Source: Tetracentron sinense
Lineage: Eukaryota; Streptophyta; Magnoliopsida; Trochodendrales; Trochodendraceae
Assembly (NCBI GenBank): GCA_015143295.1
Contig: CM026565.1
Location: 11,530,041 to 11,594,040, forward strand
Reading direction: 5' to 3'
DNA: 64,000 nucleotides
The position numbers and the translations under genes are program-made. This document shows, one piece after another, positions 11,019 to 21,842 of this stretch. Numbering within the stretch: the stretch's first letter is position 1; the number at the start of each line of letters is the position of its first letter. Under the pieces are notes generated by a model. That model had not been told where the DNA came from and made no database searches. It saw only the letters and a list, made by a program, of their open reading frames with translations.

Positions 11019-11551
11019 TGGTTCGTGATAGAAGTCGTTTTTTAGTCGAGTGACAGACTTTGTTTACCATTTTGATGTATTTTGTCTTGGTTGTACTTAG
11101 TACAAACCTTCTTGGTTATTATTGACTTGTTATGGATATATACATTTGCATGGTTTATGCTCATTACTTTCTATCTCATCTCCTTTCAATGGTTTATGCT
11201 TTTCTTTTCTAATCCACCTTTGGCATTTCGAGCCAAAAAGGGGGAGAATGGTATTATAGATGTTATGGATTGTGTTATGGATGATGGATGAGCTTTTGGA
11301 ATACTAACCTGTTATGGATTGTGAATGGTTATACATATTTTCATCTTATATGTTATTTCCCATGCTTCACAGGTTTTTGATTTAGCATGTGCAGGCAAAC
11401 AGGTTCTAAGTTTGGTAAATCATGACAAGTTAACATGTCAAAAGTCATGTAATTATTTTTGAGTCATGTAAAGGTCAATTTTCCATTTTTGAATCAATTG
11501 GGAAAATTTGAACCTAGTATATGAATTAGTTTTGTTTTGTCCCGGAATTGC
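11019..11551 (+). other. Element A 3' untranslated region
   Basis: No ORF was credited. A second polypurine-like run (AAAAAGGGGGAGAA, about 11236-11249) lies 300 bp ahead of the true tract at 11552-11564. It is followed by a degenerate ATGGATTGTG/ATGGATGATG repeat (about 11262-11330). Confidence 0.65.
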
Positions 11552-11564
11552 CAAAGGGGGAGAT
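11552..11564 (+). other. Element A polypurine tract
   Basis: CAAAGGGGGAGAT directly abuts the TG of the 3' LTR at 11565. It is the primer for plus-strand cDNA synthesis. Confidence 0.9.
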
Positions 11565-12797
11565 TGTAAATCCCTAAATAGGTGTTGGCAAATTCCGTGA
11601 TCATTAGATAGGTCAGTTGAGTCGAGTCGTCGAGTCATGTTCAACTTGTCAGAAAAGAAGAGAAGAGCTAAAGCTTAAAGAAGATAGAAGAAAGAGAAGA
11701 AAAAGGTTCTACTCCGGATCTAGACAGGTAATGGACTTAGAGACCCCTACCTAGGTTTGATTTGACTTAGATAACCCTAAAAATACCTAGGAGGATAGAT
11801 TTAAGCCTACCAAAGTTATTTGATCTTAGTTGAATCAAATAAAAATAAAATGAATTAATTTTGGCAAAAATTCTGTCTCAACCGATCGCTCGGTATTGCG
11901 ACCGATCGATCGGTGGCCTACCGAGCGATCGGTGGCTATCGACTGGACTAAATATTTGTATGGGGAAATTTTCCAGAGAGATGTTTTAAGACCGAGCGAT
12001 CGGTCATTAGAACCGATCGATCCGTTGTGAACCGAGCGATCGGTTGTGAGCACCGATCGATCGGTCCCCGTAAAAAGAATTTTTCTTTTTCTGGATTCTT
12101 TTTTTAACCCTATATAAACAACTTTTGAGAGACCTAATTCGTGTCTTTGATAATTTTTGAAAGAGTAGAGGTCTGAGAAACTCTTCTAGGGTTTTTCTAA
12201 TTGTTTTTATTAGATCTTTGTTGATCCCTCCTCTTTCTTAGATCCTAGAGAATGCAAGTATAGATTAAAATCTTTGATCTTGCATTGTGTGATCTCAGAT
12301 CTGTATGAGATCCCTCTAGGGTTTGAAATTTACTAAATTGATTCACAACCCTACACCTTGTGTGTGTGTCCGGTGTTTGATCCGGAGCCTTCGTGGAAGG
12401 AGATCGATCGTGTGTGATCGTGGATTTGAAGTTGCTTGAAAAGATTTGGTCGGTGTGGAACCGAAGCTACTAAGGCGGAGATCGAACCTGCTGGTTCGTG
12501 GAAATCAAGAGTAAGAGTCTATACCTAGGAACGTCGTTTCTGTTTTGGTAAGGTCTTATCTTGTACTTGATATCTTTTCATAGTGAAGTTTATTGCTGGA
12601 CAAGGTCCCGTGGTTTTTTCCCGTTAGGGTTTTCCACGTAAAAATCTTCTGTGTTTGATTTGTGTGGATTGTCTGATTGAGTTAATCATTGATTTTTAAA
12701 CATATTAATTGAAAAATTAAAATTGGTTAGAAATTATTAGATAGACCTATTCACCCCCCCTCTAGGTCTTAGAGATCATTGATCTGGATAAATTTCA
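11565..12797 (+). mobile_element. Element A 3' LTR
   Basis: Same length as the 5' LTR with a constant offset of 9,891. The palindrome array recurs at 11881-12065 and TATAAA at about 12113. It ends in CA at 12797 and is followed by the target duplication ATTAT (12798-12802). Confidence 0.93.
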
Positions 12798-14096
12798 ATT
12801 ATTATTTCTTTTAAAGAATTTTTAAAATGTTTTACAAGTCCAAGTTTGACTAAAAGTATCAAAGAGAATGGGTTCTCAATATAAGCCAGGGATTAAAGAC
12901 AGTATTAGATATTGTCCCGTAAGCTTATAACAATATTGGAAGTGGAGGGATTGATCTGTAAACAAATCTTGAGATAGAAATACCTGCAAGTAATTTTCTA
13001 TTTTCTGGAGGTTAATCACATTGTGTTAATGGACATTAATTGTGATTGGTGGAAGTCTAGGGATATAGATAAAATTATATAATCCTAATGGAGTGTAGGA
13101 AAGGTGTTTCCTACTAACAATACTTTAACTAAAAGGTTGAGTACTTAGTCCCACAACCGGAAATAAGAGATCCCTTTAGATCCCACACACAAGGACTTTC
13201 TTAAAGTATTTAATTTAATGATTTATTAAATTAATTAATTTCTCTAAGAAATCACTATATGGTATAGTGAAGCTCTAAAATGTGGAATCACATTAAATGT
13301 GAAAAACCAAATGGGTAGGACCCATTGGGGAATAGTTTAAAAGAATAATAAAGTGACCAAAATGGGTTTGGAACCCATGGGGACGTGTGGGAGTGGGACC
13401 CACCTAAGGTGGGACGCCCACTCCATGGAGATTGCTTTATTGTTTGTCTTTTAATTAGTTTCTAATTAATAAACACCTTAATAGATAAGGTTTGTTAGTT
13501 AGTTAGTTAGTTACTAATTAAAGATTCCCTATTTGTTAGGGATTCTATTAATTTCTTGCTAATCAAGGAATCTAATTGGATTAGGATAAGGATAGGATTA
13601 GTTGGACATTAATGGATAAGATTAGTTTCTATTTTGATTAATCCGAATTAATTATAGAGAAACCAAATAGGAAACTAATTGAGGGAATCATAATTGGATT
13701 ATGATAAGGATAAGATCCATTTTGGATCTATTTAAAGGGTGGACGTCCAACATGGAACTACACTTCAAAAATTCCAGATTTTTGGAAACTTCCCTCTCCC
13801 CTCAATCTCACGCCCTCCCCTCTCCTTTCTAGGGTGTACGGTCAGCCCTCTTCCCCCTTTATTCTTGTTGTCTTGTGTTCTTGCTTTGAGTATCAAGAAG
13901 AGATCAAGAACCCATCTTGAAGGATAAAGATTGGATCTTTTATTCAAGATTTCTAGAGATGGATTTTTGGAAGGGCCATTAGCTTCCATTAGAGAAAGCT
14001 TTAAAGAAAAAGAAGGTATGTGTCAATTGTGAAGGAGACTTGACGCTTGTGAAGTTTTGCCGGTCTAGCATTCTATCATGGAATTGCCGGTCTACA
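12798..14096 (+). mobile_element. Element B 5' LTR, right part
   Basis: Resumes the LTR interrupted at 1673. It includes a possible TATA-like TATTTAAA near 13730 and a polypyrimidine leader (13780-13870). The end is damaged: the sequence follows the 3' LTR (16173 onward) up to GGAATT and then changes to GCCGGTCTACA. The nonamer GCCGGTCTA is an extra copy of 14059-14067, placed at 14086-14094, like filler DNA at a repair junction. The last 140 or so LTR bases seen at 16560-16698 are missing here. Confidence 0.8.
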
Positions 14097-14097
14097 A

Positions 14098-15712
14098 TTT
14101 CCTATTTGGTTTCTCCATAATTAATTAGGATTAATCAAAATAGAAACTAATCTTATCCATTAATGTCCAACTAATCCTATCCTTATCATAATCCAATTAA
14201 GATTCCTTGATTAGCAAGAAATTAATAGAATCCCTAACAAATAGGGAATCTTTAATTAGTAACTAACTAACAAACCTTATCTAATAAGGTGTTTATTAAT
14301 TAGAAACTAATTAAAAGACAAACAATAAAGCAATCTCCATGGAGTGGGCGTCCCACCCTAGGTGGGTCCCACTCCCACACGTCCCCATGGGTTCCAAACC
14401 CATTTTGGTCACTTTATTATTCTTTTAAACTATTCCCCAATGGGTCCTACCCATTTGGTTTTTCACATTTAATGTGATTCCACATTTTAGAGCTTCACTA
14501 TACCATATAGTGATTTCTTAGAGAAATTAATTAATTTGATAAATCATTAAATTAAATACTTTAAGAAAGTCCTTGTGTGTGGGATCTAAAGAGATCTCTT
14601 ATTTCCGGTTGTGGGACCAAGTACTCAACCTTTTAGTTAAAGTATTGTTACTAGGAAACACATTTCCTACACTCCATTAGGATTATAGAATTTTATCTAT
14701 ATCCCTGGACTTCCACCAATCACAATTAATGTCCATTAACACAATGTGATTAACCTCCAGAAAATAGAGAATTACTTGCAGGTATTTCTATCACAAGATT
14801 TGTTTACAGATCAATCCCTCCACTTCCAATATTGTTATAAGCTTACGGGACAATATCTACTACTATTTTTAATCCCTGGCTTATATTGAGAACCCATTCT
14901 CTTTGATACTTTTAGTCAAACTTGGACTTGCAAAACATTTTAAAAATTCTTTAAAAGAAATAATAATTATTATTACATTTCTTTTATACAGAAACTAAAT
15001 TCCTCGATAAAACCATTTCATCGATAAATACCAGCGCTGCGTTTTTCAAGTCCGGTTTTGACAAGTATCAACTCAATATTATTTACTCTGTAAGAGTAGT
15101 GGAATCCTAATCAAGCGTACACACACTTCTTCCAGTACACCGTATATAACCCAACGAGTCCGTATTTAGTCCGGTGTGTTGGACATTGACGATTGGCTAC
15201 ATCAAAGCTACATAGGCAAATACTAGAGAAGATGTCGACCTCTCAGGTTAAGGACAATCTGTCAAATGGACTACCCAAAAGATAAAGACAGTATATTTCT
15301 AAGGGTATCCACTGAGTGATCCAGTTACAATATAAGTACTTCTTACTAATATCCACATCTTAGTCAAGAGACCCTTCTCTCAGTGATTGAGATTCATCAC
15401 TCCATCATATGGAACTAACAATGTGTAAGTTATTAGGAATACATTGTCCAAATGTATCCTGATTAACTTAGAACAATTTTAGGTCTACAAAGAACCTGAA
15501 AAACCATATCTCCTTAGCAATTAGTTATCAACTAATTGGATGGTTTTCCTACAATGTTACCTAAGGGACAAAGTAGTCTCATCCAATGAGATACTTTCGA
15601 TATATATTACCCAATGTTGAAGACAATGTGTGATTGTAAAATATGCATTTATTGATTTAAAAAATAGATAAATACAATTTCGGAATGGCTTTGTGGGCAT
15701 ACATGTCTAACA
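14098..15712 (-). mobile_element. Element B 3' LTR, inverted part
   Basis: Reverse complement of 929-1673 plus 12798-13675, starting with TGTTAGACATG on the minus strand at 15712. It stops at the AGGAAA corresponding to 13675, about 420 bp short of the LTR end; that end lies in direct orientation at 16173-16698. With the 5' LTR it forms an inverted repeat of about 1.6 kb per arm, with a loop of about 420 bp once A is removed. Confidence 0.88.
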
Positions 15713-15727
15713 ATCTCCCACTTGCAC
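15713..15727 (-). other. Element B polypurine tract
   Basis: The minus strand reads GTGCAAGTGGGAGAT and abuts the TG of the inverted 3' LTR at 15712. This confirms that the flanking RNase H fragment and the LTR belong to one element. Confidence 0.85.
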
Positions 15728-16172
15728 TCAAAGCCAATCTCCTATGTATCTAACACCCATCGACTCTAGATGTTTCTCAAACACCTTCTGAGGTAGTGCT
15801 TTAGTAAATGGGTCCGCCATGTTGTCCGCTGATGCAATCTTGGATAACACAATGTCTCCTCTCTTGACAATGTCTCGAATCAAATGGAATCTCCTTTCAA
15901 TGTGCTTAGTCTTCTGATGTGCTCTAGGCTCTATGACTTGAGCTACAGCACCACTATTATTGCAATAAAGTGTGATAGGAGATTCAATCAAGGAGACAAC
16001 ACCAAGTTCATGAATGATCTTCTTTATCCACACTGCTTCCTTTGCAACATCACATGCAGCAACATATTCAACTTCAGTTGTTGAGTCAGCAGTTGTTGAT
16101 TGCTTGCAACTCCTCCGACTAAATGCTCCTTTCCCAAGAGTAAAGACAAATCCTGAGGTGGACTTTCTATAG
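15728..16172 (-). pseudogene. pol: Element B copia RNase H, C-terminal fragment
   Basis: The minus-strand frame contains TADSTTEVEYVAAC, LYCNNSGAVAQ, HQKTKHIERRFHLIR and DPFTKALP, the C-terminal RNase H of Ty1/copia pol. It ends at a stop near 15728, just before the polypurine tract. The fragment starts abruptly at about 16172, where direct-orientation LTR sequence begins: this is the inversion breakpoint. Everything upstream in pol is lost. Confidence 0.88.
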
Positions 16173-16698
16173 AATGATAAGGATAAGATCCATTATGGAT
16201 CTATTTAAAGGGTGGACGTCCAACATGGAACTACATTTCAAAAATTCCAGATTTTTGGAAACTTCCCTCTCCCCTAAATCTCATGCCCTCCCCTCTCCTT
16301 TCTAGGGTGTACGGTCAGCCCCCTTCCCCCTTTATTCTTGTTATCTTGTGTTCTTGCTTTGAGTATCAAGAAGAGATCAAGAACCCATCTTGAAGGATAA
16401 AGATTGGATCTTTTATTCAAGATTTCTAGAGCTGGATTTTTGGAAGGGCCATTAGCTTCCATTAGAGAAAGCTTTAAAGAAAAAGAAGGTCTGTGTCGAT
16501 TGCGAAGGAGACTTGACCTATGTGAAGTTTTGCCGGTCTAGCATTCTATCGTGGAATTGACTTAACAATTTCAAAGTTGCAAAGGTGATTGTGATTTTTA
16601 CTCTCATTGAATTAAAATCAATTAGAATCATCTTAGTCAGATCTTGGGATTCGATCCCCAGAACTGTTTTTCTAAAATTAAAAAGAGGCATACTTTCA
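16173..16698 (+). mobile_element. Element B 3' LTR, terminal part in direct orientation
   Basis: 16173-16556 matches 13704-14085 closely. The last part, to CA at 16698, is the true LTR end. Compared with the 5' LTR, about 26 bp are missing between the inverted part (ends at 14098) and this part, consistent with loss at an inversion breakpoint. TTATC at 16699-16703 closes element B. Confidence 0.83.
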
Positions 16699-18247
16699 TT
16701 ATCATGACTTACATGACTTGCTTGACCAACAAACCTACAAAATACATGGAGCATATACAAAGAGGACAAAATAGTGGAAGCATTAACTTAACATAGCACA
16801 GCGGAAGACTGACCAAACCTCTAAGTATATATAGATATACATGATCCAAGTTGTGTGAAATCACAAAAGAAAAGGCGGACATGCCTGCCAAAATACATGA
16901 CTATAATCTCTCAAGCTCACCCATGGATCACTCACTCATAATCTACCACCTAATAGCAACCCTCTACCGGAGGTTCCTCCACAGGTTCCTCAACGTACTC
17001 CTCTTCTACCCAAGGGACAGGAACACAGATATCAAAAGGAGCAGCTGCCCCGCTCTCGCCTGCCGACATGAGAAGTACAGCTGAGCATGGAATACTCAAT
17101 GGGTACCAAATACTAGCCAACAGTCATAGTATAACAATAGCAATATCTAAAGCAGGAAGCAATTCATATGATAACAGGAAAGTAAAGAAGTTTATAGTCA
17201 TGCTTGCATCACATAAAAGCTGATAAAACTCTTGAGATCATCGTGCACTTGACTTGACTTAAAATACTCGTTTTGTGCTTGAAAACTTGTCATGTTTGTC
17301 TTGCTTGATCTTGTCGAGCGTGTCATGTCATGCGTGTCATGTCATGCGTGTCATGCATGCTTGCTTGGAATTTAATCATGCTCATGTACTTGTAAGATGC
17401 ACTTGAGAGGGAAGGGAGACCCTTCTTTAATGAGATGCACTTGAGAGGGAAGGGAGACCCTTCTTTCATGAGATGTACTTGTGAGTGAGGGGAGACCCCT
17501 CATGGAAGGGAGGAAAGTGTAAACTCCCTCCTATGCGATGCTTGTTCTTGTTCTCTTGTCAAAAAAGAGGTAAAACATATCGTAAGATATGTCCCACCTC
17601 TAACATTCTCATTCTTGAAAAAATCTGTAAACCATGTCAAGCATGCCGTGCTCGTGGAATCGTGTGCATACTTTCATTTGAAATTAAATATGACATTTGG
17701 GGATTTCAACAATACATAGAACATCATTAATTGAGCAAGTAATTATTCATGCAATTTGGGGAAAGCAAGTGATCAAACTATCATAAGCCCTAGCAATTTC
17801 ATAAGCATTTAAACATGCATTTCTTGATCTACAACTCGTTTTCTTCACCTTGGCATTTCATCAACCACATGGTGTGTACATTATTCGTTAAAGCCTACAT
17901 CATACTTTTCTAGGTGGGTTTGTGTTCACAACACACACGTATGTTTATGATTGGTACAATGCGCTTCCCATTCCATTCATCACATCATCCACTTGGCATC
18001 CATCGCCCAACATCCATTCTCACACCACATCCATTCATCTCTCATTAGCTTCCTAATTAGGAAAACAAAGAAGAAGGAAAGGAAAGAGTTACGAACTAAG
18101 AGGATAGCATAAGTTACCGACCTTGAATAGGATAAGAAAACACTTGTTCTTGCCGAGGAAGACGCTACCCTAGCTTGGAGGACGTGTTCCTCACGAGCTT
18201 TGCCTTGGATTTGAAGAATCCAAGCCTTTTGAACGATCTAGGGTAGC
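16699..18247 (-). mobile_element. Element C 5' LTR, segment 2
   Basis: This continues the minus-strand LTR of C after the B insertion. It holds the conserved TATTCCATG-loop hairpin at 17080-17100, short tandem repeats (TCATGCGTG-type, about 17320-17365; a 46-bp unit with GAGGGAAGGGAGACCCTTC, 17394-17520) and a donor-like AAG|GTCGGT on the minus strand near 18133. No protein gene is credible here. GTAGC at 18243-18247 is the target duplication of element D. Confidence 0.85.
17394..17520 (-). repeat. 46-bp tandem repeat in LTR C, about 2.5 copies
   Basis: The unit GAGATGCACTTGAGAGGGAA plus GGGAGACCCTTCTTT recurs twice almost exactly (about 17394 and 17440), and a third, diverged copy with TGAGGGGAGACCCCTC follows. 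Each unit contains a GGGA...CCCTT inverted pair. Confidence 0.7.
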
Positions 18248-18469
18248 TGTAGCACCCCGGACTTTTTCATCCTTAATGAATAGCACCTTCATAGCTAATT
18301 GGCCGTTTTCATAGTTTTCGTAGTCTAATTAATAAATAAGGGAGAAATTGGAAATTCCGAAACGTCAGAAATGTTCGTTTTCGAAAGACGGATCCAACGC
18401 AAGTTGAATCGTCGAAATCCGACGAGCGAGTAAAAAGATATGGTCAAAACAGTCCAGACATAACAGAGC

Positions 18470-18718
18470 ACCGATCGCTCGGTCGTTACCTGCGATCGAT
18501 CGGTCCACTACCGATCGCTCGATGGCTGTCGCACGGTTAACTTTTTTGTATGGGGAAAAATTCCAGAGAGTGTGTTTTTGACCGATCTCTCGGTCATAAC
18601 ACCGATCGACCGGTAAGCCACCGATCGCTCGGTCCATACCACCGATCGATCGGTCATACGCAATTTTTCTTCATTAAGGGTGTTTAAGACTTTAAACACA
18701 ACCCCTTGCCTATAAATA
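18470..18718 (+). promoter_or_regulatory. Palindrome array and TATA box in LTR D
   Basis: Seven copies of the ACCGATCGATCGGT type lie at 18470-18483, 18491-18504, 18510-18523, 18581-18594, 18601-18614, 18620-18633 and 18641-18654. They are split three and four by a spacer with TATGGGGAAAAATTCCAG, the same layout as in copia A. TATAAATA is at 18711-18718. The 3' LTR repeats this at 25488-25672. Confidence 0.85.
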
Positions 18719-19631
18719 GGCTGAGTTCGTGCCTTAGGGTTTCAGAAACCCTCTGTGCCCTATCTTAGGAGATTTTGAGAGAGAGAAGAAGGAGAGGAAC
18801 TACTTGTTGATCAAGCTTGTGGAAGATCAAGGTTCTTCCACTTCCCTTGGTGATTTCCAACCAAGAACTCACTGTTCTTGCTTGTTCCAGCCATTGGGAG
18901 TCAAATCCATTGATTTCTCTAAGGTAGATACACTCTACTACAATCTTGCAATCCTACTAGTTACTAAGTATGATTCTTCTTATCTATGCCCTATCTATGT
19001 GTATTGATTTTATGTATGAAAAAGGTGTGATTATATACTTGGATGAAGGTTACTATTATGATGCACTCTAAGTGTTTGATGAAATACCTCTAAGGGCTTC
19101 TATGTTTAAATACGATGATTTCTCTTATTAAGTGCATATGCTCGCATGTCTCGCATGAACCGATGGTTTCCATGGATTTCTCAAAGTACAAATAAAGGTT
19201 TTTCACGAAAAGACGAATAATGAATGATTCTAAGTAACTCTATGATTTCTCTAAGATCGTTTCACAAGCTCTAAGGATCATACCGTGCTCACAAGGAAAC
19301 TCTATGATAATGTTCTAAGATCGTCTCACAAGCTCCACGGATCACAATGAAATGCTCTAAGATCTCTAAGGTTATGCTCTATGGAAATGCTCTACGGTAT
19401 TGCTCTATGCTCTATGTCTCTACGGATCATAATGACTCTAAGTAACTCCATGAACTCACAAGAACTCATAAGGCTATGATTATCGATTGACTCACACGGT
19501 TACAGTTTTGGGTTCGAATATTATCTCACATATGTTTTCACGGTTTCCATGCTTTAAGGATTGTTCGGATTTCATTCTCCATGTCTTGTATGCTCCATGC
19601 CTAACCGCTTTATTGTTCTTAGTTTGTATAC

Positions 19632-19652
19632 ACTGAGTATTCCATGCTCAGT
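19632..19652 (+). promoter_or_regulatory. Conserved LTR hairpin, loop TATTCCATG
   Basis: Stem ACTGAG/CTCAGT around loop TATTCCATG, in the presumed transcribed part of LTR D. The same loop with other, matching stems occurs in C (17080-17100), I (37724-37744) and E (44351-44371). The function is unknown. Confidence 0.55.
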
Positions 19653-20115
19653 CGATATTGTTATGATCGGCAGGTGCTCGGGTTCCATTCGATTTGTGTG
19701 GCGACGAACCTTGGGTCGAGGAAGAGTACCGTGACCCGGAGCCTTCCATGGATCACTATCATGACGATGGTGCTCTAGATAGGAGTCGTGACTTCGATTT
19801 CTGTTGATCGACCGACTTAGAACTTGTGTCATTTTGTTATGTGAGTGTGGGGTTTGTCCACTCCACTTTTGGGTTTCTCACACATGTATACTTGTTGGTT
19901 CTTACTTGAGCCAAGCTATAGGAGTATTCATTTTGCTTCCGCTATGTTTAGTATTTTATTTTCCGCTGTGCATTGTATTTCGTTTCCGCTATGTATATGC
20001 AGGTACTCTGACAGGTTTCCACGTGTGCCTTACGTATCATACTGGAGGTATGATACGGCGGTCACGAGTCAAAGTATCCTTAACTCCTAGGGGGTATTTT
20101 GGGTCGCGACAGACT

Positions 20116-20127
20116 TGGTATCAGAGC
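20116..20127 (+). other. Element D primer-binding site
   Basis: TGGTATCAGAGC (initiator Met tRNA), four bases after the LTR end at 20111. Confidence 0.92.
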
Positions 20128-20488
20128 TAGTTATGTCTAACGACAGACTTAGTTAGGTCACTCAGGCTTGGCCTAAGCGGAAGTAATTCCTATAAGTTGA
20201 ACTTAGAACTCAGAAGGACTCAGTTGTCTTAGGCTTGTTACCACGACATAACCGGTATCAAGTGAATCTTTAGGTTAGTGTAGGATCCTAGAAAGGATAG
20301 ATGCCCAATGCAAGTGTCTTAGCTACGCTAGGGTACTCTAAGTTGTGATGGTATTCTTACGTGTATACCTTGATGTATACTAAATGCGGTGTTAGCATTT
20401 CATGATTATTGAATTGCTATATGATATGTGAGGTTTGGTATCCAAGTTAGACTCATGTTTTGCCAAATTGATCTCAGGATTTGATATC

Positions 20489-21704
20489 ATGAGACGTGTC
20501 AATCGGGGTCGAGGTTACCATACTCGGAGGGCTGAGAGTGAAGTTCCAAGAGAAGAGGAACCGTTGTATTTCACGAATGCTATGGACTCCATAGCCGAGA
20601 CTTTGGCATTGTTGGCAGCAAGGCCTATGCCTACCCCACCGTCCACGCCTGTGCCTACACCGGTGCATCACACCGCGGGGCTCGAAGCTTTTAGGAGACT
20701 GCGGCCTCCTACATTCTATGGCACTCTGGACCCCATGGTGGCCGAGTCTTGGATTATGCAGCTGGAGAAGACCTTCCGGGCTCTCCGTTGTACCGATGAG
20801 CAAAGGGTAGAATGGGCTTCCTTCGTGATGGAGGGTGAAGCCGAACACTGGTGGAGAGCTGCCCAAAGGCAGAGAGATGTTGCTAAAGCAGGTGTGCCCT
20901 GGACTTGGGCGGAGTTCTTAGAGACTTTCAGGGAACAGTACTTTCCCAGGTTTATTCGGGAACAAAAGGCGAGAGAGTTTATGCTTTTGGAGCAAGGGTC
21001 GATGAGCGTAGCCGAGTATGAGGCTAAGTTCACCGAGTTGTCTAGGTTTTCTCCGCACTTGGTGGCTACTGAAGACCTACAGGTCAGGAAGTTTGAGATG
21101 GGCTTGAAGGCTTTCATCCGAGATCGGGTGTCCATTCTCCAGGTAGAGTCTTGGAGAGAGATAGTAGGGAAGGCAAAGATCGCCGAAAAGAATGCGGAAG
21201 ACTTCGTGAGAAGAAGAGACAGTGGCTTCGGGAAGAACATGTCTCGGGGTCAGACGAGTAGTTCTTCAGAGAAGAGGACTAGGACTGCACCGTACCAGTT
21301 CTCCCAGCCGATTTCGGCTCAGAGACCTTCTTTTGCGCCTCAGGCACCGCGTCCTACAGCATCGCAAGCTACGAGGGTTATGCCTCCGGCTTCCTCCGCA
21401 TCGCAGACATTTGAGGAGTGCGCCGCATGTGGTCGTCGGCATAAGACTGGAGATTGCCGAAGAATGTCAGGTGGATGCTTCCATTGTGGCGAGATGGGCC
21501 ATATGATTCGAGATTGCCCGCGCAAGCAGTCACAGTCTGGATCACAGGGAGTTCGGCCTCCAGGCAGGCAGAATTCACTTCAGGGGTCTTCATCTCAGGC
21601 CTCTAGATCCTTGCAGCCTACCCAGCAGCCTCGTCAGGCAAACCAGGGCAGAGTCTTTGCCATGACTGATAGAGACGCACAGGCATCTGATGATGTTGTG
21701 CAAG
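20489..21704 (+). CDS. gag: Element D gag (capsid-nucleocapsid), intact
   Basis: The start at 20489 (MRRVNRGRG) matches E's start and follows an acceptor-like CTCAG at 20473-20477. Residues about 60-250 form the retrotransposon gag domain (EAFRRLRPPTFYG, GEAEHWWRAAQ, LEQGSMSVAEYEAKF). Then comes a low-complexity Ser/Gln/Pro-rich stretch, a C-x2-C-x3-H-x4-C finger (CAACGRRHKTGDC, from about residue 311) and a classic CCHC knuckle (CFHCGEMGHMIRDC, from about 330). Unspliced, the frame runs on to a stop at 21748. A donor-like CAAG|GTACGC at 21704/21705 would join it in frame to pol. Role: virus-like particle shell and RNA packaging in the cytoplasm. Confidence 0.9.
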
Positions 21705-21842
21705 GTACGCGCGAACTAGTCTTTGTTGAAGTTCTAATGTTGCCATGATATGTTCGTATCTATATATATCCTATGTGGTGTTTTGCGATGTTTGTATCTA
21801 TATGTACAGTTGTGTTATAACTGGGATGATTCAAATTCTCAG
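21705..21842 (+). other. Candidate gag-pol intron in D (138 bp)
   Basis: Starts GTACGC after CAAG and ends in TTCTCAG, with an in-frame stop inside. Removing it joins gag to protease in one frame. E has a matching GTACGC...CACACAG segment at 46391-46524. No splicing data are available here. Confidence 0.55.

Larger units (their letters stand above)
1674..12797 (+). mobile_element. Element A: complete Sirevirus-like Ty1/copia retrotransposon, 11.1 kb
   Basis: The two LTRs are the same length (1,233 bp; 1674-2906 and 11565-12797) and differ at only three sites that I noticed (near 2577/12468, 2738/12629 and 2809/12700). The element is flanked by the target duplication ATTAT. In order it holds a primer-binding site, a long gag, protease, integrase, reverse transcriptase/RNase H, a 1.2 kb untranslated stretch, an env-like ORF and a polypurine tract. 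A copia pol order plus a third ORF fits the Sirevirus (SIRE/Maximus) lineage. The near-identical LTRs imply a recent insertion. The polyprotein is nonetheless inactivated: TAG at 3199-3201, TGA at 5956-5958, a frameshift at 6444-6446 and a mutated RT active site. Confidence 0.93.
929..16698 (+). mobile_element. Element B: rearranged Ty1/copia element inserted in LTR C
   Basis: B starts TGTTAGACATG at 929 and ends CA at 16697-16698, with a perfect 5-bp target duplication TTATC at 924-928 and 16699-16703. It has a 5' LTR (929-1673 and 12798-14096, split by element A), then an inverted block holding most of the 3' LTR plus the end of the RNase H gene (14098-16172), then the rest of the 3' LTR in direct orientation (16173-16698). 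The primer-binding site, gag, integrase and most of reverse transcriptase are missing. Reading of the events: insertion, internal deletion and inversion, then insertion of A. B cannot move on its own. Confidence 0.85.
18248..20111 (+). mobile_element. Element D 5' LTR
   Basis: From TGTAGCACCCC to GGGTCGCGACA. In order it has a U3 block ATCCAACGCAAGTTGAATCG at 18392-18411, the palindrome array (18470-18654), TATAAATA (18711-18718), a donor-like AAG|GTAGATA at 18923/18924, degenerate CTCTAAGGATCA-type repeats (about 19220-19460) and a hairpin with loop TATTCCATG (19632-19652). The long part after the TATA box would be transcribed leader. The ORFs here are short and not credible. Confidence 0.93.

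Noticed and set aside
13739..13989. Proline- and leucine-rich ORF in LTR B and its mirror on the minus strand (also 16274-16462)
   Set aside because: Pyrimidine-rich LTR leader; frames are open by base composition only.
929..15712. Foldback or Mutator-like DNA transposon, because of the large inverted repeat
   Set aside because: The arms are copia LTRs with TG/CA tips, a polypurine tract and RNase H, and the outer target duplication is 5 bp (TTATC), as for LTR elements.
19572..20130. ORFs in the second half of LTR D (86-108 codons, both strands; duplicated at 26590-27133)
   Set aside because: They lie in presumed transcribed leader, duplicate exactly because LTRs are duplicated, and show no domain-like composition or homology that I recognise.
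20716..21240. Minus-strand ORFs of 130-174 codons across gag and pol of D, E and F
   Set aside because: Shadow frames opposite well-supported gag and pol coding sequence.
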